From Streptomyces sp. NBC_00536 (GTDB lineage Bacteria > Actinomycetota > Actinomycetes > Streptomycetales > Streptomycetaceae): a stretch of 64,000 nucleotides of DNA. Made by a program: the position numbers and the translations under genes. The notes under the pieces were generated by a model. That model searched no databases. It was not told the DNA's origin and saw nothing but the letters and a program-made list of their open reading frames with translations. The stretch covers positions 1,488,001-1,552,000 of the forward strand of contig NZ_CP107819.1 of NCBI RefSeq assembly GCF_036346295.1. Direction: 5' to 3'. Of the stretch, positions 26,269 through 34,013 are shown piece by piece (positions within the stretch are counted from its first letter, which is position 1; each line of letters begins with the position of its first letter).

Positions 26269-26724
26269 CTACGCCGGGGCGCCGGAGGTGAAGCGGCGCA
26301 GGAGCGGGGAGAGGACCAGGACGGACTTCGTCCGCTCCACGAACGGCTCGCCCGCGATCCGCTCCAGCACCCGTTCGAAGTGCCGCATGTCCGAGGCGAA
26401 GACCTGCACCAGCGCGTCCGCGTCGCCCGTCACGGTCGACGCGGACACCACCTCGGGGTACCGCTCCAGGCCGCGCCGGATGTCGTCCGGCGAGGTGTTG
26501 TGGCGGCAGTAGATCTCGATGAAGCCCTCGGTCTCCCAGCCCATGGCGGCCGGGTCGACGCGGACCGTGAAGCCGGTGATGGCTCCTTCGGCCCGCAGCC
26601 GGTCCACGCGGCGCTTGACCGCCGGGGCGGAGAGCCCGACCTCGGAGCCGATGTCCGCGTAGGAACGCCGGGCGTCCTCGGCGAGGGCGTGCACGATGCG
26701 TTCGTCGAGATCGTTCAGTCGCAC
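26269..26724 (-). CDS. Lrp/AsnC-family regulator
   Basis: This 151-residue protein has a helix-turn-helix at 1-60 (NDLDERIVHALAEDARRSYADIGSEVGLSAPAVKRRVDRL) and a ligand-binding RAM domain after it (VTGDADALVQVFASDMRHFERVLERI). The family forms octamers that wrap DNA and respond to amino acids. It starts 10 bp after the amino-acid permease stop, so it is co-transcribed with it, and lies upstream of the DavA/DavB-like genes. The GTG at 26724 has no strong ribosome site, consistent with coupling to the permease. A local role in lysine or related amino-acid use is inferred. Confidence 0.9.
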   Translation of the reverse strand: MRLNDLDERIVHALAEDARRSYADIGSEVGLSAPAVKRRVDRLRAEGAITGFTVRVDPAAMGWETEGFIEIYCRHNTSPDDIRRGLERYPEVVSASTVTGDADALVQVFASDMRHFERVLERIAGEPFVERTKSVLVLSPLLRRFTSGAPA

Positions 26725-26734
26725 TGCGCGTGGA

Positions 26735-28204
26735 TCACTTCTCTGCTGCGGCCGGTTCTGCTGCGGCCAGTCGGGAGCGGCGGATGCCGTAGAGGAAGTA
26801 GACCACGAGGCCCACGGCCATCCAGCCACCGAAGACCTGCCAGGTGACGGCGTCGAGGCTGAGCATGACCCAGCCGCAGGCGAGGAAGCCGAGGATCGGC
26901 GTGAGCGGGAACAGGGCCACCTTGAAGGTGCGCGGCAGGTCCGGGCGGGTGAAGCGCAGGATGATGACGGCCACGTTGACCAGGCCGAAGGCGAAGAGCG
27001 TGCCGATGCTGGTGGCGTCGGCCAGCTTGCCCAGCGGGATGGTGGCGGCGAGGAGTCCGCAGAAGAGGCCGACGATCGCGACGTTCGCGCGGGGCACGCC
27101 GGTGCGCGCGTTGACCTTGCCGAAGGCCTTGGGGACGAGGCCGTCGCGGGACATCGCGAAGAGGATGCGGGTCTGGCCGTAGAGCACGGCGAAGACCACC
27201 GAGGCGATGGCGACGACGGCGCCGGCGGCGAGGACAACGCCCCAGAAGGTGTGGCCCGTGACGTCGGTCATGATCTGGGCGAGCGCCGCCTCGGTGCCCT
27301 CGAAGTCCTGCCAGGGCATGGCGCCGACGGCGACAAAGGCGACGAGGACGTAGAGGACGGTGACGATCAGCAGCGAGAGCATGATCGCGCGGGGCAGGTC
27401 GCGCTTGGGGTTCTTGGCTTCCTCACCGGCGGTGGAGGCGGCGTCGAAGCCGATGTAGGAGAAGAAGAGCGTGCCGGCCGCGGCGGTGATGCCGTCCCTG
27501 CCGAGCGGGTTGAAGTTCGCGTAGTTGCCGGACTTGATGCCCACGACGCCGACGCCGATGAAGAGCAGCAGGGTGACGATCTTCACGCCGACCATGATCG
27601 AGTTGATCCGGGCGCTCTCCTTGGCTCCGCGCATGAGGAAGACCATGGCGAGCAGGACCACGACGAGCGCCGGCAGGTTGATGAAGCCGCCTTCGCCCAG
27701 CGGGGCGGAGATGCTCCCGGGGATCTTGACGCCTATCGTCCCGTCGAGGAATTCGTTGAGGTACTCGCCCCAGCCGACGGCGACCGCCGCGACGGAGACC
27801 CCGTACTCCAGGATCAGACACCAGCCGCAGACCCAGGCGACGAGCTCGCCCATGGTGGCGTAGGCGTACGAGTACGAGGATCCGGAGACCGGGACCGATC
27901 CGGCCAGCTCCGCGTAGGAGAGGGCGGAGAAGAGCGCGGTCAGGCCCGCGACGATGAAGGAAATCGTGACGGCGGGTCCGGCCTTGGGGACGGCCTCGCC
28001 GAGAACGACGAAGATGCCGGTGCCCAGGGTGGCGCCGATGCTGATCATGGTCAGCTGCCACATGGTGAGCGAGCGGCGCAGGGTGCCGCCCTCGCCCTGA
28101 CCGCCCTCGGCGACCAGCTGGTCGACCGGCTTGCGGCGCAGCAGCGGGTGGGAGGGCCTGCGGGGCGGGGACGCGAGCGGTGGCGCCTGGCCGTGGTCGA
28201 GCAC
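26735..28204 (-). CDS. APC-family amino-acid permease
   Basis: This 489-residue protein has about twelve membrane helices with the APC start motif LTMWQLTMISIGATLGTGIFVVLGEA and the helix-6 region FFSYIGFDAASTAGEEAKNP. It is closest to the cationic amino-acid transporter (CAT/YfnA-like) branch, which fits lysine uptake beside a DavB/DavA-like pair. The GTG at 28204 is preceded by AAGGAGT; the longer open frame upstream is not coding. The first ~45 residues are cytoplasmic. It is the first gene of the permease-lrp transcript. Confidence 0.88.
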   Translation of the reverse strand: MLDHGQAPPLASPPRRPSHPLLRRKPVDQLVAEGGQGEGGTLRRSLTMWQLTMISIGATLGTGIFVVLGEAVPKAGPAVTISFIVAGLTALFSALSYAELAGSVPVSGSSYSYAYATMGELVAWVCGWCLILEYGVSVAAVAVGWGEYLNEFLDGTIGVKIPGSISAPLGEGGFINLPALVVVLLAMVFLMRGAKESARINSIMVGVKIVTLLLFIGVGVVGIKSGNYANFNPLGRDGITAAAGTLFFSYIGFDAASTAGEEAKNPKRDLPRAIMLSLLIVTVLYVLVAFVAVGAMPWQDFEGTEAALAQIMTDVTGHTFWGVVLAAGAVVAIASVVFAVLYGQTRILFAMSRDGLVPKAFGKVNARTGVPRANVAIVGLFCGLLAATIPLGKLADATSIGTLFAFGLVNVAVIILRFTRPDLPRTFKVALFPLTPILGFLACGWVMLSLDAVTWQVFGGWMAVGLVVYFLYGIRRSRLAAAEPAAAEK

Positions 28205-28393
28205 GAGGGGACTCCTTCTGACACTGCGGGATCGGAGAAAACGGCGTCGACCGCGGCGATCCTGAGCAGGGACAGGCAGAGCCTGGGCATGGGGGACCGC
28301 CGAGCAGGCAGTCGCACCACTCCACGTACAGCGAGTGAGCCTACGAGCTGGGATAAGGCGCCCGTAATGCATCATCCTTGCACATTGCCGCAC

Positions 28394-28458
28394 GATCATT
28401 GCGCGGATCTGGCCGGAATGGTCCTTTGTTGCGCGCAGATGATCGATCAATGCGCGGA
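28394..28458. promoter_or_regulatory. TTGCG-type repeats upstream of the permease
   Basis: GATCATTGCGCGGA (28394-28407) and GATCAATGCGCGGA (28445-28458) differ by one base and lie 51 bp apart (about five turns). A GTTGCGCGC core at 28428 lies between them. The motif resembles the CGATTCGTTGCG repeats before davA. The block sits about 190-255 bases before the permease and 55-120 before the divergent SGNH gene. A TTGACA at 28478-28483 is a possible -35 for the latter. Nothing else is seen in the 308-bp gap. Confidence 0.5.
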
Positions 28459-28512
28459 CGCCATCGGACCCCCTTTCTTGACACTTCGTCAGATCTGCCG
28501 GAGCGTGCCGCC

Positions 28513-29547
28513 ATGGACGTCGACGAGCGCTGGCTGGACCCCGGCCCCTTCCTGCGCGGGGTGGCCTGGCGGGAACGGGGCCGGGCGGTGCGCGCCGATC
28601 CCGCCGACACGGACCGGCTGCCCTGGGACACCGGCGAGCGGGCCACCCTGCCGATCGGGGTGCGGCTGGAGTTCACCGCCGGGCCCGGGGCGCACGCCGT
28701 GGAGATCCGCTACCGGGCCACCGTGCCCGGGCCCACCGACGCGCTGCGCGACCTCGCGCACGGCTTCGCCCTGTGGGACCGGTCCGGGCGGCGGGCCGAG
28801 GTGTTCACCGACCCGGCCGCGGAGGCCGTCGTACGCATGGGGCTGCCGCCCGGCGGCGGCCCCTTCACCCTCCACCCGCCCGAGGCGCAGGCCCCGCTGG
28901 TGCTCGGCCTGCGCGGGGTGGGCGGGCCGCTCGCCCCGGCGCCCGCCGCGCCGCGCTGGGTGGTGCACGGGGACTCCATCACCGAGGGCTGGTGGTCCAC
29001 CCGCCCCGCCCACGGCTGGCCCGCCGTGACCGGCCGGGCGCTCGGCTGGGACACGGTCAACCTCGGCTACGCGGGGGCCGCCCGCGGCGAGCTGGCCACC
29101 GCCGAACAGCTCGCCACCCTGCCCGCCGACGCCCTGACCCTGGCCTTCGGCACCAACTGCTGGTCCCGGGTGCCGTTCTCCGTCCCCCTGCTGTACGAGA
29201 CCACCCGCGCCTTCGTCGAGATCGTGCGCCAGGGGCACCCCCGGACCCCGCTGCTGCTCCTCTCCCCCGTCCTGCGCCCCGACGCCGAACGCACCCCGAA
29301 CCGGCTCGGCGCCACCCTGGGCGCCCTGCGCGACGCGATGGAACGGGCGGTACTGGAGCGGATCGCGGCCGGGGATGGCCGCCTCGCGCTGCTCCCGGGC
29401 CGCGATCTGCTGGGCCCCGGCCACCTCGCCGACGGACTGCACCCCAACGACGAGGGGCACCGGGTGCTGGGGCTCGCGGTGGCCGCGGCCCTGCGCCGGG
29501 CCGGATTCGCCGACGCCCTCGGCGCACCCCGTTCCGCCCCCGGGTGA
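28513..29547 (+). CDS. SGNH/GDSL-family hydrolase
   Basis: This 344-residue protein has an N-terminal beta-rich domain (to about residue 150) and a C-terminal SGNH esterase domain. The catalytic serine lies in VVHGDSITEGWW, the glycine/asparagine block in LAFGTNCWSR and the Asp-His pair in LADGLHPNDEGHRV. No signal peptide is present, so it should act in the cytoplasm, probably deacylating a small molecule or carbohydrate. The ATG at 28513 has GGAG nine bases upstream. Confidence 0.85.
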   Translation: MDVDERWLDPGPFLRGVAWRERGRAVRADPADTDRLPWDTGERATLPIGVRLEFTAGPGAHAVEIRYRATVPGPTDALRDLAHGFALWDRSGRRAEVFTDPAAEAVVRMGLPPGGGPFTLHPPEAQAPLVLGLRGVGGPLAPAPAAPRWVVHGDSITEGWWSTRPAHGWPAVTGRALGWDTVNLGYAGAARGELATAEQLATLPADALTLAFGTNCWSRVPFSVPLLYETTRAFVEIVRQGHPRTPLLLLSPVLRPDAERTPNRLGATLGALRDAMERAVLERIAAGDGRLALLPGRDLLGPGHLADGLHPNDEGHRVLGLAVAAALRRAGFADALGAPRSAPG

Positions 29548-29554
29548 GCCTCCC

Positions 29555-29560
29555 TAGACT
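29555..29560 (+). promoter_or_regulatory. -10 box for a leaderless LytTR regulator mRNA
   Basis: TAGACT ends six bases before the ATG at 29567. TTCCGC 17 bases further up is a weak -35. No ribosome site lies between them and the start codon. Confidence 0.5.
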
Positions 29561-29566
29561 GCCCCC

Positions 29567-30433
29567 ATGCTGCGCGTACTGGCCGTCGACGACGAGAAGC
29601 CGCTCCTGGAGGAGCTGCTCTACCTGCTGCGCTCCGACCCGCGGATCAGCACGGCGGCCGGGGCCTCGGACGCCACCGAGGCGCTGCGCCGCATCACCCT
29701 GGCCGTGGAGTCCGGCCCGGACGGGGCTGACGGCCTCGACGTGGTGTTCCTCGACATCCACATGGCGGGGCTGACCGGACTGGACATCGCCCGACTGCTC
29801 GCCGGGTTCAGCTCGCCGCCGCTGATCGTCTTCGTCACCGCCCACGAGGGCTTCGCCGTCCAGGCCTTCGACCTCAAGGCGGTGGACTACGTCCTGAAGC
29901 CGGTCCGGCCGGAGCGGCTGGCCGAGGCCGTGCGCCGGGCCTGCGCGCTGCTGGGCCAGGGCCGGGAGCCGGCCGCCGCTCCCGCCGCCCCGGCGTTCGC
30001 CCCGTACCCGGCGCCCGCACCCGTCGTCCCGGGCGGCCCGGCCTCCGCCACCGCCCCCACCGGCCCCGGCACCACCCCCGTCACCGTCGCGGACCGCGCC
30101 GCCGAACAGATCGCGGTCGAACTGGGCGGGGTGACCCGGTTCGTGGCCATCGCGGACATCGCGTACGTCGAGGCCCAGGGGGACTACGCCCGGCTGCACA
30201 CCGGCGAGGGCAGCCACCTGGTCCGGATCCCGCTGTCCACGCTGGAGGAACGCTGGGCCGCGCGGGGCTTCGTACGGATACACCGGCGCCACCTGGTGGC
30301 GCTCGACCGGATCGACGAACTGCGCCTGGACGCGGGCACGACCAGCGTCCGGATCGGCGCCGCGGAACTCCAGGTGAGCCGTCGGCACGCCCGTGAGCTG
30401 CGCGATCTTCTGATGCGCAAGGCCACCGGCTGA
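29567..30433 (+). CDS. LytTR-family response regulator
   Basis: This 288-residue protein has a receiver domain with VLAVDDEKPLL and phospho-acceptor Asp63 (VVFLDIHMAG). An Ala/Pro-rich linker (about 138-180) leads to a LytTR DNA-binding domain (DIAYVEAQGDYARLHT, FVRIHRRHLV, LQVSRRHARELRD). The partner is almost certainly the LytS-type kinase at 32782, separated from it by a small gene and a sodium/solute symporter. Comparable pairs elsewhere (BtsSR, YpdAB, LytST) sense pyruvate or related carboxylates and induce a transporter. Translation is probably leaderless. Confidence 0.92.
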   Translation: MLRVLAVDDEKPLLEELLYLLRSDPRISTAAGASDATEALRRITLAVESGPDGADGLDVVFLDIHMAGLTGLDIARLLAGFSSPPLIVFVTAHEGFAVQAFDLKAVDYVLKPVRPERLAEAVRRACALLGQGREPAAAPAAPAFAPYPAPAPVVPGGPASATAPTGPGTTPVTVADRAAEQIAVELGGVTRFVAIADIAYVEAQGDYARLHTGEGSHLVRIPLSTLEERWAARGFVRIHRRHLVALDRIDELRLDAGTTSVRIGAAELQVSRRHARELRDLLMRKATG

Positions 30434-30591
30434 TCCCCGGCCACGACCGCCGGGCGCTGCGCGGGCACCGTTCGTCGCGCCGCACCGCGCGTACGGCGAT
30501 CCGCCGGGCCCGTCGGCCGCAGGACCCGCCCGTTCGGCCCGCCGCCGGTCCGCCCGCCCCTATCGTGGATCTTCCGGGCGGGAGGAGCCAG

Positions 30592-30891
30592 ATGTCCGAG
30601 ATCCAGGCGCTGCTCGACGCGCTGAGCGGACTGCCCCGCACCCGGCCGTCCGGTCCGGCCGAGGCCGAGGCACTGCTGGCCCGGCTGCGCAGCGCGGCCG
30701 CGCGCTGGGCCGATGTCCTGTCGGAGGCCGACGAGGGCTGCCGCCAGCACCTGCCGCCGCGCGCGGAGGCCGCGCTGACCCTGGCCTTCCGGCGGGCCGA
30801 AGAGTCGTACGTGGAGCTGGAGATCGCCCGCCGCGACTGCGCCGAGCACCGCGACTGCGCGCGGCCGCACACCCACGACCGCATCCGCTGA
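30592..30891 (+). CDS. Small helical protein of unknown function
   Basis: This 99-residue protein starts MSEIQALLDALSGL behind an excellent GGAGGAG site (30581-30587). It is predicted all-helical and ends in a His/Cys-rich tail (RRDCAEHRDCARPHTHDRIR) that could bind a metal, though no known motif is recognised. It lies between the LytTR regulator and its symporter in the same direction. I do not recognise the family. Confidence 0.65.
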   Translation: MSEIQALLDALSGLPRTRPSGPAEAEALLARLRSAAARWADVLSEADEGCRQHLPPRAEAALTLAFRRAEESYVELEIARRDCAEHRDCARPHTHDRIR

Positions 30892-30956
30892 CTCCGGAGG
30901 GATCCACCTCCCGTCATTCGCCGGAACACGCCTGTCGCCCGCCGCGCCGCCGTGCC

Positions 30957-30962
30957 TAGAAT
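30957..30962 (+). promoter_or_regulatory. -10 box upstream of the symporter
   Basis: TAGAAT lies 38 bases before the symporter GTG, predicting a leader of about 30 nt. No convincing -35 is visible, as expected if an activator such as the LytTR regulator is needed. Confidence 0.45.
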
Positions 30963-31000
30963 CCTGTTCCCCCACCCCCTTCCCCCTCCGAGGCCGCACG

Positions 31001-32785
31001 GTGAACCAGACGTACGCGCTGAGCGCGGTCGCCGTCGTCGTCCTGGCGACGGTGCTGCTCGGCGGGCTCGGCCTGCGGATATCGCGCACCACCTCCGACT
31101 TCTACGTCGCCTCGCGCACCGTCGGCCCGCGGCTCAACGCGGCGGCCATCAGCGGGGAGTACCTCTCCGCCGCCTCCTTCCTCGGGATCGCCGGGCTGGT
31201 GCTGCTCCAGGGGCCGGAGATGCTCTGGTACCCGGTCGGGTACACGGCCGGGTACCTGGTGCTGCTGGTCCTGGTGGCCGCGCCGCTGCGCCGCTCGGGG
31301 GCCTACACCCTGCCCGACTTCGCGGAGGCGCGGCTGGAGTCGAGGGCGGTGCGCCGGATCGCGGTGGTCTTCGTCCTCGGCGTCGGCTGGCTGTACCTGC
31401 TGCCGCAGCTCCAGGGCGCCGGCCTGACCCTGCAGATCCTCACCGGCGCCCCGCACTGGGCGGGCGGGCTGGTGGTGGCCGTGGTGGTCACGGTGGCGGT
31501 GGGCGCGGGCGGCATGCGCAGCATCACCTTCGTGCAGGCCTTCCAGTACTGGCTCAAGCTCACCGCGCTGCTGGTCCCGGCCTTCTTCCTGATCGCCGCC
31601 TGGGCCGGGGACGGCGCGCCCCGCGCGACCTTCGACGCCCCCGCGGTGCTGCGGGAGCACACCTCGGTGACCCTCGCGCAGGAGGTGCGCATCACCCTGG
31701 ACGCGCCGCTCGTCCTGCGCGTCACCGGCAGGGTCGACGGCCGGACGTACACGGGGGACCCGGTGCCGCTGGGCACCGGGGAGCACACCGTGGCCGCCCG
31801 GACCCGGCTGGAGTTCGCGGCGGGCAGCGCGCTGCCCAAGGCGCGCGCGGGCGCCGGGCCCGCCCGGCCCTCCTGGTCGCAGCCGCTCGCCGGGGACCGG
31901 GAGGAGTACCGGCTGTACGCGACGTACGGACTCATTCTCGCCACCTTCCTCGGCACCATGGGCCTCCCCCACGTCGCGGTGCGCTTCTACACCAGCCCCG
32001 ACGGGCGGGCCGCCCGGCGCACCACCCTGGTCGTGCTCGGCCTGGTCGGCGCGTTCTACCTGCTGCCGCCGGTCTACGGGGCGCTCGGCCGGATCTACGC
32101 TCCCGAACTCGCCCTCACCGGGGACACCGACGCGGCGGTCCTGGTGCTGCCCGCACGGATGGTCGGCGGGATGACCGGTGACCTGCTGGGCGCACTGCTC
32201 GCCGCGGGCGCCTTCGCCGCGTTCCTGTCCACCGCCTCCGGGCTGACGATGGCCGTGGCCGGGGTGCTGCACCAGGACGTGCTGCCCGCCCGGCGCCTGG
32301 GCGTCCCGCGGGGGGCGGGGGCCTTCCGGCTCTCGGTGCTGGTGGCGATGGCGGTGCCGCTGGCGGGCGGGGTGCTCGCCTCGCACGTGCCGGTCGCGGA
32401 CGCGGTGGGGCTGGCCTTCGCGGTGTCGGCCTCCTCCTTCTGCCCGCTGCTGGTGCTGGGGATCTGGTGGCCCCGGCTGACCCCGCCCGGCGCGGTCGCC
32501 GGGCTGGTGGCCGGGGGCGGGGCGGCGCTCGGCGCGGTGCTGGCGACCCGGGCCGGACTGGCCCCCGCGGGCTGGGCGACCACCCTGCTCGCCTGGCCGG
32601 CCGCCTGGTCGGTGCCGCTCGGATTCCTGACGATGGTGCTGGTGTCGCTGGCCACCCCGGCGCGGGTGCCGAAGGGGACGGCGGCCACCCTGGCCCGGCT
32701 GCACCTGCCCGAGCAGCTGGTGCGCGGCCGCTCCGGGAGCCGCCCCGCCGAACGCCCCGCCGAGCGGCTCGGGGACGGCCGGTGA
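31001..32785 (+). CDS. Sodium:solute symporter (SSS family, acetate/monocarboxylate type)
   Basis: This 594-residue protein has about thirteen membrane helices. The SSS/ActP-like start is ISRTTSDFYVASRTVGPRLNAAAISGEYLSAASFLG, and the helix-8 region AAGAFAAFLSTASGLTMAVAG carries the Na+-site Ser/Thr residues. A hydrophilic extracytoplasmic insert of about 100 residues (205-305) is typical of this actinobacterial subgroup. It probably imports acetate, pyruvate or a similar carboxylate. The GTG start is supported by GAGG. The stop overlaps the kinase gene by four bases (GTGA). Confidence 0.9.
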   Translation: MNQTYALSAVAVVVLATVLLGGLGLRISRTTSDFYVASRTVGPRLNAAAISGEYLSAASFLGIAGLVLLQGPEMLWYPVGYTAGYLVLLVLVAAPLRRSGAYTLPDFAEARLESRAVRRIAVVFVLGVGWLYLLPQLQGAGLTLQILTGAPHWAGGLVVAVVVTVAVGAGGMRSITFVQAFQYWLKLTALLVPAFFLIAAWAGDGAPRATFDAPAVLREHTSVTLAQEVRITLDAPLVLRVTGRVDGRTYTGDPVPLGTGEHTVAARTRLEFAAGSALPKARAGAGPARPSWSQPLAGDREEYRLYATYGLILATFLGTMGLPHVAVRFYTSPDGRAARRTTLVVLGLVGAFYLLPPVYGALGRIYAPELALTGDTDAAVLVLPARMVGGMTGDLLGALLAAGAFAAFLSTASGLTMAVAGVLHQDVLPARRLGVPRGAGAFRLSVLVAMAVPLAGGVLASHVPVADAVGLAFAVSASSFCPLLVLGIWWPRLTPPGAVAGLVAGGGAALGAVLATRAGLAPAGWATTLLAWPAAWSVPLGFLTMVLVSLATPARVPKGTAATLARLHLPEQLVRGRSGSRPAERPAERLGDGR

Positions 32786-34011
32786 CCGGGGCCGCGCTCT
32801 TCGCGCTGTCCGCCGCGGCCGCCGTGGTCCTGGCGCTGGGCTACGGACTGGGGCGGCTGCACGCGCGCCGGGCCGGGCGGACCGCGTCCGGCCTCGGCAC
32901 CCCGGTGGAGCGGGCCACCTTCCACACCCTGCACACCGCCTCGCTGGCCGCGCCCCCGCTGCGCGCCGGGCTCACCGAGGACACCGCCCGCAAGGCCGCC
33001 CGGCGGCTGCGCTCGCTCCTCGGCACCGAGGCGCTGTGCCTGACCGACCGGGAGAAGGTGCTGGCCTGGGACGGTCCGGGGGCCGGACACCACGAACGGC
33101 GGGCGATGGAACGGGCCGCCGAACTCCTCGACTCGGGGCGCAGCCGCAGCGGCCGCACGGACTGCCGCGAGCCCGGCTGCACCCTGAAGTGGGAGGTCAT
33201 CGCCCCGCTCACCGGGGAGGACGGGGTGCTGGGCACGCTGGTGGCGTACGGGTCCCAGGAGTCGGCGGTCCTGGTGCGGGCCGCGACCGAGGTGGCCCGC
33301 TGGGTCTCCGTACAGCTGGAGCTCTCGGAACTGGACCGCTCACGGACCCGGCTGATGGAGGCCGAGATCAGGGCGCTGCGGGCGCAGATCTCACCGCACT
33401 TCATCTTCAACTCGCTGGCCGCGATCGCCTCCTTCGTCCGGACCGATCCGGAGCGGGCCCGCGAACTGCTGCTGGAGTTCGCCGACTTCACCCGCTACTC
33501 GTTCCGGCGGCACGGTGACTTCACCACCCTCGCGGACGAGTTGCGCTCGATCGAGCAGTACCTGGCCCTGGCCGGGGCCCGGTTCGGGGACCGGCTGAAG
33601 GTGACCCTGCGGGTCGCCCCCGAAGTGCTGCCGGTGGCGCTGCCGTTCCTGTGCCTGCAGCCCCTGGTCGAGAACGCGGTCAAGCACGGCCTGGAGGACT
33701 CGGCCAGGGAGTGCCGGATCACCATCACGGCCCGGGACGCGGGTCCGGAGGCGGTGCTGACCATCGAGGACAACGGGGTGGGGATGGAACCCGCCGTGCT
33801 GCGCCGGGTCCTGGCTGAGGAACAGCCCGGCTGCGGGACCGGCATCGGGCTGCCCAATGTGGACCAGCGGATGCGCCAGGTCTTCGGCGACGACTACGGG
33901 ATGCTCTTCGAGACGGCGGTCGGCGAGGGCATGAAGATCACCGTGAGGATCCCCAAGTACCGTGCCGGGGTGCACAGTTCGGCCCCGGCGGACCGACCCT
34001 CCGGGCGCTGA
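32782..34011 (+). CDS. LytS-type sensor histidine kinase
   Basis: This 409-residue kinase has one N-terminal membrane helix, a GAF-like region (about 55-170) and a His_kinase domain with His206 in ISPHFIFNSLAAIASFV. An HATPase follows (PLVENAVKHGL, IEDNGVGM, GTGIGLPNVDQRM). It starts inside the symporter stop codon, so kinase and transporter are made together. The cognate regulator is the LytTR protein at 29567. GAF plus a single helix suggests a cytoplasmic signal, possibly transport state or intracellular carboxylate. Cysteines in TDCREPGCTLKW could coordinate a ligand. Confidence 0.92.
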   Translation: MTGAALFALSAAAAVVLALGYGLGRLHARRAGRTASGLGTPVERATFHTLHTASLAAPPLRAGLTEDTARKAARRLRSLLGTEALCLTDREKVLAWDGPGAGHHERRAMERAAELLDSGRSRSGRTDCREPGCTLKWEVIAPLTGEDGVLGTLVAYGSQESAVLVRAATEVARWVSVQLELSELDRSRTRLMEAEIRALRAQISPHFIFNSLAAIASFVRTDPERARELLLEFADFTRYSFRRHGDFTTLADELRSIEQYLALAGARFGDRLKVTLRVAPEVLPVALPFLCLQPLVENAVKHGLEDSARECRITITARDAGPEAVLTIEDNGVGMEPAVLRRVLAEEQPGCGTGIGLPNVDQRMRQVFGDDYGMLFETAVGEGMKITVRIPKYRAGVHSSAPADRPSGR

Positions 34012-34013
34012 GC

